DNA from: Pseudoflavonifractor sp. MSJ-30
GTDB taxonomy: Bacteria > Bacillota > Clostridia > Oscillospirales > Oscillospiraceae
Length of the DNA: 64,000 nucleotides
Direction of reading: 5' to 3'
NCBI RefSeq assembly: GCF_018918045.1
Contig: NZ_JAHLPU010000048.1
Location: 1-64,000, forward strand
A model generated the notes under the pieces. It worked only from the letters and a program-made list of their open reading frames with translations. It did no database searches and was not told the DNA's origin. Positions 43,911 through 51,585 of the stretch are shown piece after piece. Position 1 is the first letter of the stretch, and every line of letters starts with the position of its first letter. A program made the translations under genes and the position numbers.

Positions 43911-45056
43911 TTATTTCGTCCCGCGGATCTGCAGGAGCTTGTCTTTCAGCTGCTGCTCCATCTTTGCCATCTCGGCCTCGGCGGCCATGCGCTGGGTGCG
44001 GCCGTCGGCCTGGATCTTCATCACATCGTCCAGAGTCTGAATCAGATCGGCGTTGGTCTTCTTCAGAGTCTCGATATCCACGATGCCCCGCTCCGCTTCC
44101 TTGGCGGTCTCTACAGAGGCCATGTGCAGTTTTTCCGCATTGGATTTCAGCAGCGCGTTTGTCACATCGTTGACCTGCCGCTGGGCCTGAGCGGCCTCGG
44201 AGGAATGGGCAATGCCCAAGGCCAGAACCATCTGGTTCTTCCACAAGGGAATGGTGTTTACCAGCGTGGTCTGGATCTTTTCCACCATAACGGTGTCATT
44301 ATTCTGGATCATGCGAATCTGAGGGGCTGTCTGGATGGAAATGGTCCGGGTCAGCTCCAGATCGTAGATTTTCTTTTCAAACCGATTGCACTTCTCAGCC
44401 AGATCTCGGGCAGTCTGGGCATCCTCCGCCAGACCCGTTTGCTGGGCCTTGGCCTCCAGTTCCTTGAGTTTGCCCTCTCGGACCTCCTGGAGCTTCTGCT
44501 TGCCGGCCATGATATACATGGTCAGCTCCTTGAAGTAGGCAAGGTTCTGCTCGTACATCTTATCCAGTACGGCGGAATCCTTCAGCAGCCGCACCTGATG
44601 CTGCTGCAACGCATCGCTGATTTTTTCCACATTGACCTCAGCCTTGGCATAACGGCTCTTCATCAGCTCCAGCTTGTCTGCCTGCTTCTTGAAGAAACCA
44701 AGAAAGCCCTTCTGCTCCTCCTTGTCGAAGCCCTGCAGTTCGCCGACTACATTGACAATCAGATCGCCAACCTCACCCAGATCCTGGGTCTTCACGTTTG
44801 CCAGCGCGGCATCCGAGAAATCTGCCATTTTCTTCTGGGCAGCGGCACCGTACTGCAAAATCTGGGTGGTGTTTTCCAGATCGATTTTGGCAGCAAAGTC
44901 CGTGACCATTTTCTGCTCCTGCTCGGTCAGAACAGGCTGCTGCATGGGCTTCTCCACAGGCGCGGTCTGCTCCTTCACAGTCAGCTCCTGTTTCTCCTCC
45001 AGCTCCGGCTCCAGAGTCAGGCTGGGGACGGCGTCCATATCAAATTCGTTGCTCAT
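43911..45056 (-). CDS. TelA-family toxic-anion-resistance-like protein
   Basis: 381 aa, mostly helical, no membrane segment. The family core LELMKSRYAKAEVNVEKISDALQQHQ, LEAKAQQTGLAEDAQTARDLAEKCNRFEKKIYDLELTRTIS and WKNQMVLALGIAHS is clear. TelA/YaaN homologues are associated with tellurite and envelope-stress resistance; the molecular action is not known. It follows the xpaC-like gene by 12 bp, the same pair as xpaC-yaaN in Bacillus. Confidence 0.92.
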   Translation of the reverse strand: MSNEFDMDAVPSLTLEPELEEKQELTVKEQTAPVEKPMQQPVLTEQEQKMVTDFAAKIDLENTTQILQYGAAAQKKMADFSDAALANVKTQDLGEVGDLIVNVVGELQGFDKEEQKGFLGFFKKQADKLELMKSRYAKAEVNVEKISDALQQHQVRLLKDSAVLDKMYEQNLAYFKELTMYIMAGKQKLQEVREGKLKELEAKAQQTGLAEDAQTARDLAEKCNRFEKKIYDLELTRTISIQTAPQIRMIQNNDTVMVEKIQTTLVNTIPLWKNQMVLALGIAHSSEAAQAQRQVNDVTNALLKSNAEKLHMASVETAKEAERGIVDIETLKKTNADLIQTLDDVMKIQADGRTQRMAAEAEMAKMEQQLKDKLLQIRGTK

Positions 45057-45068
45057 AGTACTCTCTCC

Positions 45069-46277
45069 TTATTCTACCGGTTTGTTTTTCGAAAAATCAT
45101 CGCCCGTCAGGCCCTCCTGGGCCAGCAGGGTTTGCAGGACGGAAATATCGCTGGACACGTCCATGGCCGTATCCTGAAATACGGAATCCAGCAGCTTTTC
45201 AAAGGCCAGATTCAAGGTATCCAAAGTGTCGTCGATCTCCTTCTTGGAGGCCTGAATCGTCTCGCCCTGGATTGGCTGACGGTCCATGTCCGCATAGGCG
45301 TTCAAAAGCTTGATGGTCATGGGCAGATAATAATCCATGAGCTTTTTGAGGTCCGGAATAATCTCCGGATGGGCCTCAGCCCGCTCGATAATCTTCCGCA
45401 CAATGGATTCCATCCGGGATATCTTCGCGGAGATTTCGTCCCCGGGAATTTCATCGTTGCACCGGCGGATCTCCCGCAGATAAGCATTTCCCCGGTCCAG
45501 AACCTCCTGAACCTTGGGGGAAACCGCGCTCCGCGCCTGCTCCGCCTGTTTCTCCGCCTGAGCCTTCTGCCGGGCTTCCAGTTCCAGGCGGCTGGCCTCA
45601 TAGTGCTGATAGGTCTCATCGCTGGTGATCAGGTTGTTCTCTTCCTTGTCCAGGTGACCTTCCAGGAACAGGCCCTCGTCAATCATGCCGCGGAGCTCCT
45701 TGCGGACGAACTTCACAGGCTTGCCCACACCGCGGGCCAGCTTTTCCAGAGCAATGTGGGTCTTCTGATCCAGCGTCTTCAAATAGACCTTATAACGGCT
45801 GACCTTCCCCAGAGATCGAATACCGCCGCTGAGCAGGAAGCCGCCTACACCCAGACTGCCTACGCCGAAAACCAGAGGTGCGGCAATGGACCCGGCAGCA
45901 AAGCCCACCAGATGGAAAATGCCGGAGATCAGAGAAAGGGTAAAGCCTGTAATAGAGAGAATGCCGCCAAAAACGGTTTTGAGAATACCCTTTGCTGTCT
46001 CGCCGTTGGCGCTGCCGTATAGGGCGGGAAGATTGGTTTTCTGAACGGGTTCCGGCCGCATAGGCTCCACCGTGATCGTTTTTCTGGGCTTCGTCGCGCC
46101 GGACATATCCAGTGCCCGCCACAGGGCATCGGAACCGGTGCGGGCGGCCTTGTCAATGGTGCTGGTGATATTGCGGCTCAGCTCCCGATAGTTCTGGGAA
46201 TTGATTGCCTTGTCAATGATATCTTCAATGCTTCGGCCCAGGGAATCCCACTCCTGGTTCTGCTTTTCGTTCGCCAT
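45069..46277 (-). CDS. XpaC-like protein (5-bromo-4-chloroindolyl phosphate hydrolysis family)
   Basis: 402 aa. Two adjacent hydrophobic segments (TVFGGILSITGFTLSLISGIF and APLVFGVGSLGVGGFLL) followed by a long helical cytosolic region rich in charged residues, as in XpaC. It is always found next to TelA, which implies a common complex. Function not established despite the family name. Start has GGGAGGG 6 bp upstream. Confidence 0.88.
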   Translation of the reverse strand: MANEKQNQEWDSLGRSIEDIIDKAINSQNYRELSRNITSTIDKAARTGSDALWRALDMSGATKPRKTITVEPMRPEPVQKTNLPALYGSANGETAKGILKTVFGGILSITGFTLSLISGIFHLVGFAAGSIAAPLVFGVGSLGVGGFLLSGGIRSLGKVSRYKVYLKTLDQKTHIALEKLARGVGKPVKFVRKELRGMIDEGLFLEGHLDKEENNLITSDETYQHYEASRLELEARQKAQAEKQAEQARSAVSPKVQEVLDRGNAYLREIRRCNDEIPGDEISAKISRMESIVRKIIERAEAHPEIIPDLKKLMDYYLPMTIKLLNAYADMDRQPIQGETIQASKKEIDDTLDTLNLAFEKLLDSVFQDTAMDVSSDISVLQTLLAQEGLTGDDFSKNKPVE

Positions 46278-46304
46278 GGTGTCCCTCCCATAAATACTTT
46301 TTCT

Positions 46305-46333
46305 ATTATAGCTTTTCTTCCGGGAAAAAACAA
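46305..46333 (-). promoter_or_regulatory. Promoter of xpaC-telA
   Basis: On the minus strand TTGTTT (46328-46333) and TATAAT (46305-46310), 17-bp spacer, 27 bp before the start codon. Confidence 0.7.
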
Positions 46334-46370
46334 TAGGTATCCGAAAAAACAGCGAAAAGATACCAAATGT

Positions 46371-46390
46371 CCCCGGCGTTTCCGCCGGGG
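46371..46390 (-). terminator. Terminator of the oadB-like transcript
   Basis: CCCCGGCG / CGCCGGGG stem with a 4-nt loop, 7 bp after the 41-residue gene; the downstream T-run is weak on the minus strand. Confidence 0.7.
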
Positions 46391-46397
46391 ATCCCTC

Positions 46398-46523
46398 TTA
46401 TCTGTTTGTCAGCTTGTTCAGAATCGCCGTTGCCAGGACAATCACGCCGATGACCAGGAAAACCCCGGCCATGCCCTTGGTGAGCATGGGAAGCGTCTGG
46501 GCCAGTGCGTCAGGATGCAGCAT
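46398..46523 (-). CDS. Small membrane protein, possible minimal decarboxylase gamma subunit
   Basis: 41 aa, with an ideal AGGAGGTGGAGAGA ribosome site. It has an N-terminal MLHPDALAQTLPML, one membrane helix (GVFLVIGVIVLATAIL) and a C-terminal NKLTNR. Gamma (OadG) subunits are small single-helix proteins encoded beside the beta subunit; this one keeps the helix but lacks the usual Pro/Lys-rich tail. It begins 13 bp after the beta-subunit stop. Assignment rests on position and topology only. Confidence 0.7.
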   Translation of the reverse strand: MLHPDALAQTLPMLTKGMAGVFLVIGVIVLATAILNKLTNR

Positions 46524-46536
46524 TCTCTCCACCTCC

Positions 46537-47658
46537 TCAGACACCCATCAGGGTGAGGATCAGGCCGCCCGCGATGACCGAAGCGATCTGGCCGGAAACA
46601 TTGACGCTGATGGAGTACATCAGCAGGAAATTCTGATTGTCCTCCTTCAGTCCCATCTGGTTCACCACTCTGCCGCTCATGGGGAAGGCGGAAATGCCCG
46701 CCGCGCCGATCATGGGATTGATCTTCTTGCCCTCCGGCAGGAAGAGGTTGATGAGCTTGGCAAACAGCACGCCGCCGATGGTGTCGCCAATAAAGGCCAC
46801 CAGGCCCAGAGCCAGAATCAACAAGGTGTCCGGCCGGACGAACTGCTCCGCAGTCATCTGGCTGGCAACCGTAAGGCCAAGTACAATGGTAATGAGATTG
46901 GTCAGCGTACTCTGGGCGGTTTCGGACAGGGCGTTCAGCACGCCGCATTCCCGCAGCAGGTTGCCGAACATCAGGAAACCCACCAGACTTGCGCTGGCCG
47001 GGGCCACCAGTCCGGCGGCAACGGTAACAAGAATCGGGAACAGAATCCGGGTCAGACGGCTGACGTTGCCCTTCTGATAAGGCATCCGGATTCGCCGTTC
47101 CTTTTTGGTGGTCACCAGCCGAATCACCGGCGGTTGGACGATGGGAACCAGAGCCATGTAGCTGTAGGCCGCCACCATAATGGCTCCCAGATATTTGGAG
47201 CCCAGCGTATTGGCTACGAAAATGGCCGTAGGCCCGTCCGCCGCGCCGATAACGGCGATGGAGGCAGCATCCTTCAAATCAAAGAAGAAGCCCGCCAGCA
47301 CCAGCGTCAGGAAAATGCCGAACTGTGCCGCCGCGCCAAACAGCAGCAGCCAGGGCTTTTCCAGCAGAGGGCCAAAATCGATCATGGCCCCGATGCCGAT
47401 AAACAGCAGCAGCGGGAACAGCTCATTGGACATGCCCGCTTGAAACAGAACGCTGAGGGCTCCTTCAACGTCCCCTTGCGTAATTGCCCCGGACAGTGGG
47501 AGATTGACAAGAATTGCGCCGAAACCCATGGGCAGCAGCAGACTGGGCTCCATCTTCCGGGCAATTGCCAGATAGATAAGGAGTCCGCCGATAGCCCACA
47601 TAAGGACCATCTGGGGTGTGATGTTTGTGAGATTGGAGAAAAGCGCGAGAATTTCCAT
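46537..47658 (-). CDS. Na+-translocating decarboxylase beta subunit (OadB/GcdB-type)
   Basis: 373 aa from the ATG at 47658 (AAGGAGGG); upstream frame is leader RNA. About ten membrane helices with the diagnostic AVIGAADGPTAIFVANTLGSK (Na+-site aspartate in ADGPT), SGRVVNQMG and the conserved GAAGISAFPMSGR. Decarboxylates carboxybiotin and exports Na+. No carboxyltransferase (alpha) or biotin carrier gene is in the window, so the substrate (oxaloacetate, malonyl, methylmalonyl, glutaconyl) cannot be read. BirA at 26422 could supply biotinylation. Preceded by a riboswitch-like leader. Confidence 0.92.
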   Translation of the reverse strand: MEILALFSNLTNITPQMVLMWAIGGLLIYLAIARKMEPSLLLPMGFGAILVNLPLSGAITQGDVEGALSVLFQAGMSNELFPLLLFIGIGAMIDFGPLLEKPWLLLFGAAAQFGIFLTLVLAGFFFDLKDAASIAVIGAADGPTAIFVANTLGSKYLGAIMVAAYSYMALVPIVQPPVIRLVTTKKERRIRMPYQKGNVSRLTRILFPILVTVAAGLVAPASASLVGFLMFGNLLRECGVLNALSETAQSTLTNLITIVLGLTVASQMTAEQFVRPDTLLILALGLVAFIGDTIGGVLFAKLINLFLPEGKKINPMIGAAGISAFPMSGRVVNQMGLKEDNQNFLLMYSISVNVSGQIASVIAGGLILTLMGV

Positions 47659-47690
47659 AAATACCCTCCTTACAGGCGCGCTGTGAAGAG

Positions 47691-47823
47691 GATAAAAAAG
47701 AAGACCTCCATCACAGCAGAAAAACTGTGATAAAAGTCTCAAGCTTACCACATGGCCCCGGGCGAAACGCCGTGATGACGAGACCATGCAGCGGGAACAC
47801 CCCGCCCTTTACTCCCTTTTACC
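47691..47823 (-). ncRNA. Candidate yybP-ykoY-type (Mn2+) riboswitch with terminator
   Basis: Minus strand leader: GGTAAAAG opens an aptamer containing GGGAGTA and TCGTCATCACGG, features of the yybP-ykoY class, and closes with CTTTTATC (47729-47736), which pairs with GGTAAAAG. The closing strand overlaps a terminator: GAGAC..ATCACAG pairs with CTGTGAT..GTCTTC, then TTTTTT (47691-47740). Helix P1 and the terminator are mutually exclusive, as in an ON switch. Class assignment from memory of the consensus; a Na+ riboswitch is the alternative. Confidence 0.62.
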
Positions 47824-47831
47824 TTGGGAAT

Positions 47832-47860
47832 ATTATATGTATTTCCAGTGAAAAAGTCAA
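47832..47860 (-). promoter_or_regulatory. Promoter of the riboswitch-oadB transcript
   Basis: On the minus strand TTGACT (47855-47860) and TATAAT (47832-47837), 17-bp spacer, 9 bp ahead of the aptamer. Confidence 0.88.
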
Positions 47861-47915
47861 CCGAAAAAACGCGTCCGGCAGGAAAATCCTGCCGGACGCA
47901 GATGGGAATGATGAA

Positions 47916-48737
47916 TCAGAGATAGCGGATGAAGAACTTCTGCGCTGCCTGCACCCGTTCCTTCTCGCCGCTTTCATGGGCAAAACCCGGGAGGATCTCC
48001 AGCTCCGCATGGACGCCGTTGTCCCGCAGATTCTTTTGCAGACTCTTCATGCGGTCTACGCGGTTGTTGCCATAAGGGGAGTCACCGATGAACTTGTTGT
48101 CCAGTTCCCCGACCGTAATCAGGACAGGCACCTTCCGAACGGCATCCAGGTCTACATCATAGCCGAAATAATCCTTGAAATCCCGAATTCCCCAGAAGTA
48201 GTCCTCATCCGGGTTCAGGAAGGTGGGCCGGCCCGGCGCGCCGATGGAGCAGGCCTTCATCCGGTCCGGATGGGCAAACAGGAAGCGGTTGACAAACTGG
48301 CCGCCGCCGGAATGGCCGAACATAAAGAACTTATCCGTATGGACACCGGGGTAACGCTTCGCCATGTCCTCAATCATATCCAGCAGGATCAGATCATACC
48401 GGATCCCATCGCAGGAAAGCAGCTTATAGCTGTTGAAGTCATCCCTCTGGATCAAGCCGCCGGGGAACATAGGTGCCAGAACCGCCATATGGTACTTGTC
48501 AGACAGTTCTTTGGCCTGCTTGATATATTCCTCCGTAGCGCACCCGGTGCCATGGATAATGACCATCAGAGAATAGTTGTGCTCGGCCTCGTCATAGTAG
48601 CAGTCCGGCAGATGAACCCAGTAGTGGAACCGCTGGTCCGTAGGGCAGTGCCAGAGCATATTCAGATACGCGTTGCCGAATAGATTTTTCTGCTGCTCCA
48701 GTGTCAGGTTGGCAGCAAGGGGGTTCGTATTTGCCAT
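47916..48737 (-). CDS. Alpha/beta-hydrolase, esterase/PHB-depolymerase-like
   Basis: 273 aa without signal peptide. Oxyanion-hole HGTGCATEEY, nucleophile elbow GHSGGGQ (Ser in MFGHSGGGQF), acid region TVGELDNKFIG and catalytic His in LPGFAHESGEKER. Resembles predicted dienelactone hydrolase/PHB-depolymerase-type esterases; the substrate is unknown. It sits 15 bp after the 2-hydroxycarboxylate transporter, so it may release a carboxylate that is transported or made by its neighbour. Confidence 0.85.
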   Translation of the reverse strand: MANTNPLAANLTLEQQKNLFGNAYLNMLWHCPTDQRFHYWVHLPDCYYDEAEHNYSLMVIIHGTGCATEEYIKQAKELSDKYHMAVLAPMFPGGLIQRDDFNSYKLLSCDGIRYDLILLDMIEDMAKRYPGVHTDKFFMFGHSGGGQFVNRFLFAHPDRMKACSIGAPGRPTFLNPDEDYFWGIRDFKDYFGYDVDLDAVRKVPVLITVGELDNKFIGDSPYGNNRVDRMKSLQKNLRDNGVHAELEILPGFAHESGEKERVQAAQKFFIRYL

Positions 48738-48752
48738 GATAAGCCTCTTTCC

Positions 48753-50057
48753 TTACAGGAATTTTCCGAATACAAAGCTGGCAATCACCAGCATGATGGC
48801 GCCGCCGATTCTGGAGGAGATCTGCGCATAGGACATGAGTTCCATACGGTGCGCGGCGCCCAGACACTGCACGTCGCCGGAACCGCCGCCATTGGCCATG
48901 CAGAGGCCCGCGGTCAGCATGGATTCCACGGGATAGAAGTGGAACAGTTTGCCCATAAGCAGGGTTCCGATCATAGCGCCGATAACGGTAGCCATAATAA
49001 TCAGGATGTAAGCGGGGTTGGTAAAGACCTTGGCATAGTCGCTCAGGTTGGTGCCGATACCGACGGTAATCATCAGCGGGAAGGACATGTATTTGACAAA
49101 GAACATCTGCATGCCTCTTGCGCCGGCCTTCACATTCTCGGGCAGGATGTTGGAGATATTCAGAATCGCGATCAGGATGACCATGAACGCAAAGGTATGG
49201 ATGGTAAAGCCCAGGTTCGCGTGGTTGATGATAGAGATCTTCTTCGCGTACAGGTTGGCGACGTTGTAGCACACAACGCCCAGCGCCAGGCCGGTGGCGT
49301 AGTCGCCCACGGTGGGCTTCACATCGTTTGCCTTGTTCTCCAGCTTCTCCTCGCCTTCCATCAGGCGGCCGTTGCCGGTGAGAGAGGGCTTGGCCTGGCC
49401 CAGCTTATTGAGCAGGGCACTCATAAACACGGCGCACAGGTTGCCGATACTGATAATGGCGAAAGCGGAGGCGTACCAGGTGGAGGCATCGCCGCCGGTC
49501 GCGGCAGCCCACATCTTGCTCATGGGAGTGATACCCGCACCGTTGCCGCCGCCCATGACGGGGATGGCATAGGTTGCGATGGCATCGATGGCGCCCACAC
49601 CGGTGACAGCGCCTACCAGACCGGCCAGTGCCAGAGCACCAACGATACCAGCCAGAATGGTGGGGATAAAGCCCGCAAAGGACTTAATCAGCATCTTGCG
49701 GTCAACGGACAGCACAGAGCCGGTAATCAGCACCAGAATGTACAGATCCAGGAAGCCGGTGGAGCCATTGAAAGTGTTCAGTGCTTCCCTGGAGCCCTCG
49801 CCGATCAGATTGAAGGTGTTCAGGGCTCCTGCCACCAGACAGGCAAACAGCATACCGCCGCCGAACCAGGTCTTCCAAACGGGAATGTGGTCGCCCACCC
49901 AGCCAAGCAGCGTACCGATGATCATGGCGAAGGCCAGAGCGCCGACCATATTGGTCAGCATCCAGTCATTGGCGGCCATGAGGAGCATCAGGGCACTTAA
50001 GATCAGGTACATCCACAGTGGGAATCCCAGGATTTTTGTCTCTTTCAGTTTATTCAC
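48753..50057 (-). CDS. 2-hydroxycarboxylate transporter family (citrate/malate:Na+ symporter type)
   Basis: 434 aa, GTG start with AGGAGGG. Eleven or so membrane helices and the two family loops: GGGNGAGITP and NGGGSGDVQCLGAAHRMELMSYAQISSRIGGA, the latter ending in the substrate-carboxylate-binding Arg region. CitS, MaeN and CimH belong here; whether the substrate is citrate, malate or another 2-hydroxyacid cannot be decided. Neighbouring OadB-like and LysR genes fit an Na+-linked carboxylate fermentation module. Confidence 0.92.
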   Translation of the reverse strand: MNKLKETKILGFPLWMYLILSALMLLMAANDWMLTNMVGALAFAMIIGTLLGWVGDHIPVWKTWFGGGMLFACLVAGALNTFNLIGEGSREALNTFNGSTGFLDLYILVLITGSVLSVDRKMLIKSFAGFIPTILAGIVGALALAGLVGAVTGVGAIDAIATYAIPVMGGGNGAGITPMSKMWAAATGGDASTWYASAFAIISIGNLCAVFMSALLNKLGQAKPSLTGNGRLMEGEEKLENKANDVKPTVGDYATGLALGVVCYNVANLYAKKISIINHANLGFTIHTFAFMVILIAILNISNILPENVKAGARGMQMFFVKYMSFPLMITVGIGTNLSDYAKVFTNPAYILIIMATVIGAMIGTLLMGKLFHFYPVESMLTAGLCMANGGGSGDVQCLGAAHRMELMSYAQISSRIGGAIMLVIASFVFGKFL

Positions 50058-50124
50058 GATTGACCCTCCTATTTTCTTTTTCTTTGTGCAGTTTGAAGCC
50101 TTTACCGGTAAATTTCACAATAGC

Positions 50125-50154
50125 ATTATATATCATGCCGTATGAATTGTGCAA
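50125..50154 (-). promoter_or_regulatory. Promoter of the 2-hydroxycarboxylate transporter, with LysR-box-like dyad
   Basis: On the minus strand TTGCAC (50149-50154) and TATAAT (50125-50130), 18-bp spacer. Around the -35 an ATTG-N13-CAAT dyad (50146-50166) could be a LysR-type site; this is tentative. Confidence 0.6.
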
Positions 50155-50224
50155 TAGTTCCGCAATTCCCCTTTGTGGCAGCCATCATAACCATTTGGAA
50201 TCATTGCATGTATATTATAAAAAC

Positions 50225-50255
50225 GCAGCCCCGGAAAGCCGTGTTCCGAGACTGC
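50225..50255 (-). terminator. Terminator of the lysR-type gene
   Basis: GCAGTCTCGGAA pairs over 12 positions (including G-U) with TTCCGGGGCTGC, followed by GTTTTTA on the minus strand. Confidence 0.8.
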
Positions 50256-50293
50256 ATTTTTTGTGAATAAGTTATGACATTGATTCCAAAAGG

Positions 50294-51223
50294 TTATCGA
50301 TTTTTTGCGGATATTCCAACCCTGAACCGCCACACTGTCTCGGCGGCCGGGGAAAGCTGCCGTCCCTTCTTTCGCGCGACAACAACGTAGCGATAGAGGT
50401 TGTCCCCTTCTACCATGCCATAGATCTCATTCTGGCCTCTTTTCGATTCCCGAATGGTCACATGGGGCAGCAGCGCGATCCCGCAGCCACTGCACGCCAC
50501 CAGATAGCGGGTATCCACATAATCGACCCTCTGCGGATGGATCGGCGTGACGCGGTACTTTTTGAAAAAGGCGTTCTCCGCGTAATAAAGTCCCTGTCCC
50601 GGCGTTGCCAGCACATAGCGAAGGGACGGATTCCGGAATCGCTGGGCATCGATATGCAAGGGATTCTCCAGACTGTTGCCGGATGTATCCAGGCCCTCCA
50701 GAATGGGTGAATTTCTGGGAATCACAAAAATCAGAGGATCCTCCTGGACCGGCATATATTCCAGCTTTTCCGAACGAACCGGTTCCGTATAGATGGCCAG
50801 ATCCGCTGTCTCGTTTTCCAGATCCTCTTCACATTGGGACGAGGAACGGTTTGTGTACTCCAGAGGGATTTCCGGATGCTCCAGCATAAAGGACGCCGCC
50901 TGAGACCCTGCATAAGTGCCGCCCCGATGGGTCGTGGCGATGCGGACAGGCTCTGTCTGCACGGAGGTAAACTGCCGCAGGCTCTCCAGAAGCTCCCGCT
51001 CCATATTCACGTAGCGATGGGCAAACTCCAGGAATATCTCCCCCTGGGGCGTTACGGTAATGGGACTTCTGGTACGGTCGAAGAGCTGAAACCCCAACTC
51101 TTTTTCCAGCTTGTTCAGCTGCTTGCTCAACGCAGGCTGAGAGATAAACAGATGTTTGGCAGCCAAGGTGATATTCTTACTCTCTTCCACTTCCAGACAA
51201 TAGTGGAACACATTGGTATCCAT
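50294..51223 (-). CDS. LysR-family transcriptional regulator
   Basis: 309 aa from the ATG at 51223 with GGGAGG 5 bp upstream. N-terminal winged HTH: YCLEVEESKNITLAAKHLFISQPALSKQLNKLEKELGFQLFDR. C-terminal periplasmic-binding-like effector domain. Most likely regulates the adjacent transporter/esterase operon, which lies directly downstream on the same strand; its effector would then be a carboxylate. Confidence 0.92.
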   Translation of the reverse strand: MDTNVFHYCLEVEESKNITLAAKHLFISQPALSKQLNKLEKELGFQLFDRTRSPITVTPQGEIFLEFAHRYVNMERELLESLRQFTSVQTEPVRIATTHRGGTYAGSQAASFMLEHPEIPLEYTNRSSSQCEEDLENETADLAIYTEPVRSEKLEYMPVQEDPLIFVIPRNSPILEGLDTSGNSLENPLHIDAQRFRNPSLRYVLATPGQGLYYAENAFFKKYRVTPIHPQRVDYVDTRYLVACSGCGIALLPHVTIRESKRGQNEIYGMVEGDNLYRYVVVARKKGRQLSPAAETVWRFRVGISAKNR

Positions 51224-51268
51224 TTGCAACCTCCCGTTTTTTACGGAAACGCCCGATGTTTCCGAATA

Positions 51269-51502
51269 TCAGAATTCCTTCAATATTTCCAGAATCTGAG
51301 CCTCATAGTCTCCTTCAAAATCCTCGCTTCGTCCGGCAGAGCGGACGTTGCTTTCCGCCCCCCTCTCCGGGGCCGGATACTCCCAGATATGGTAGGAAAG
51401 ACCTTTGTGGATAAAGTGGATGCTGCCGCTGTCGTTGTCCTCCCAGTATTCAAAGGGCATATTTTTTGCCCGCAGGCAGTTCTGAATGGCTTCCAGACGC
51501 AT
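51269..51502 (-). CDS. Small conserved hypothetical protein, 77 aa
   Basis: Starts at ATG behind AAAAGGAG. Acidic soluble protein, containing SIHFIHKGLSYHIWEYPAPERGAESN and a C-terminal ILEILKEF; the word WEYPAPERGAESNVRSAGR looks strongly conserved, and I recall related small proteins in Clostridia without assigned function. No motif points to an activity. Stands between lysR and the flippase on the same strand. Confidence 0.8.
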   Translation of the reverse strand: MRLEAIQNCLRAKNMPFEYWEDNDSGSIHFIHKGLSYHIWEYPAPERGAESNVRSAGRSEDFEGDYEAQILEILKEF

Positions 51503-51585
51503 AAAAAGCTCCTTTTGTGTTTGCTTTTATGATTGTGTTTGCATTTATTATACAGGAAAACGCCAAAAAAGCAACCCCTCCGAAA

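Noticed and set aside
43905-46022. 705-codon open frame on the plus strand
   Set aside because: It is antisense to telA and xpaC; Leu/Gln/Gly-rich shadow translation.
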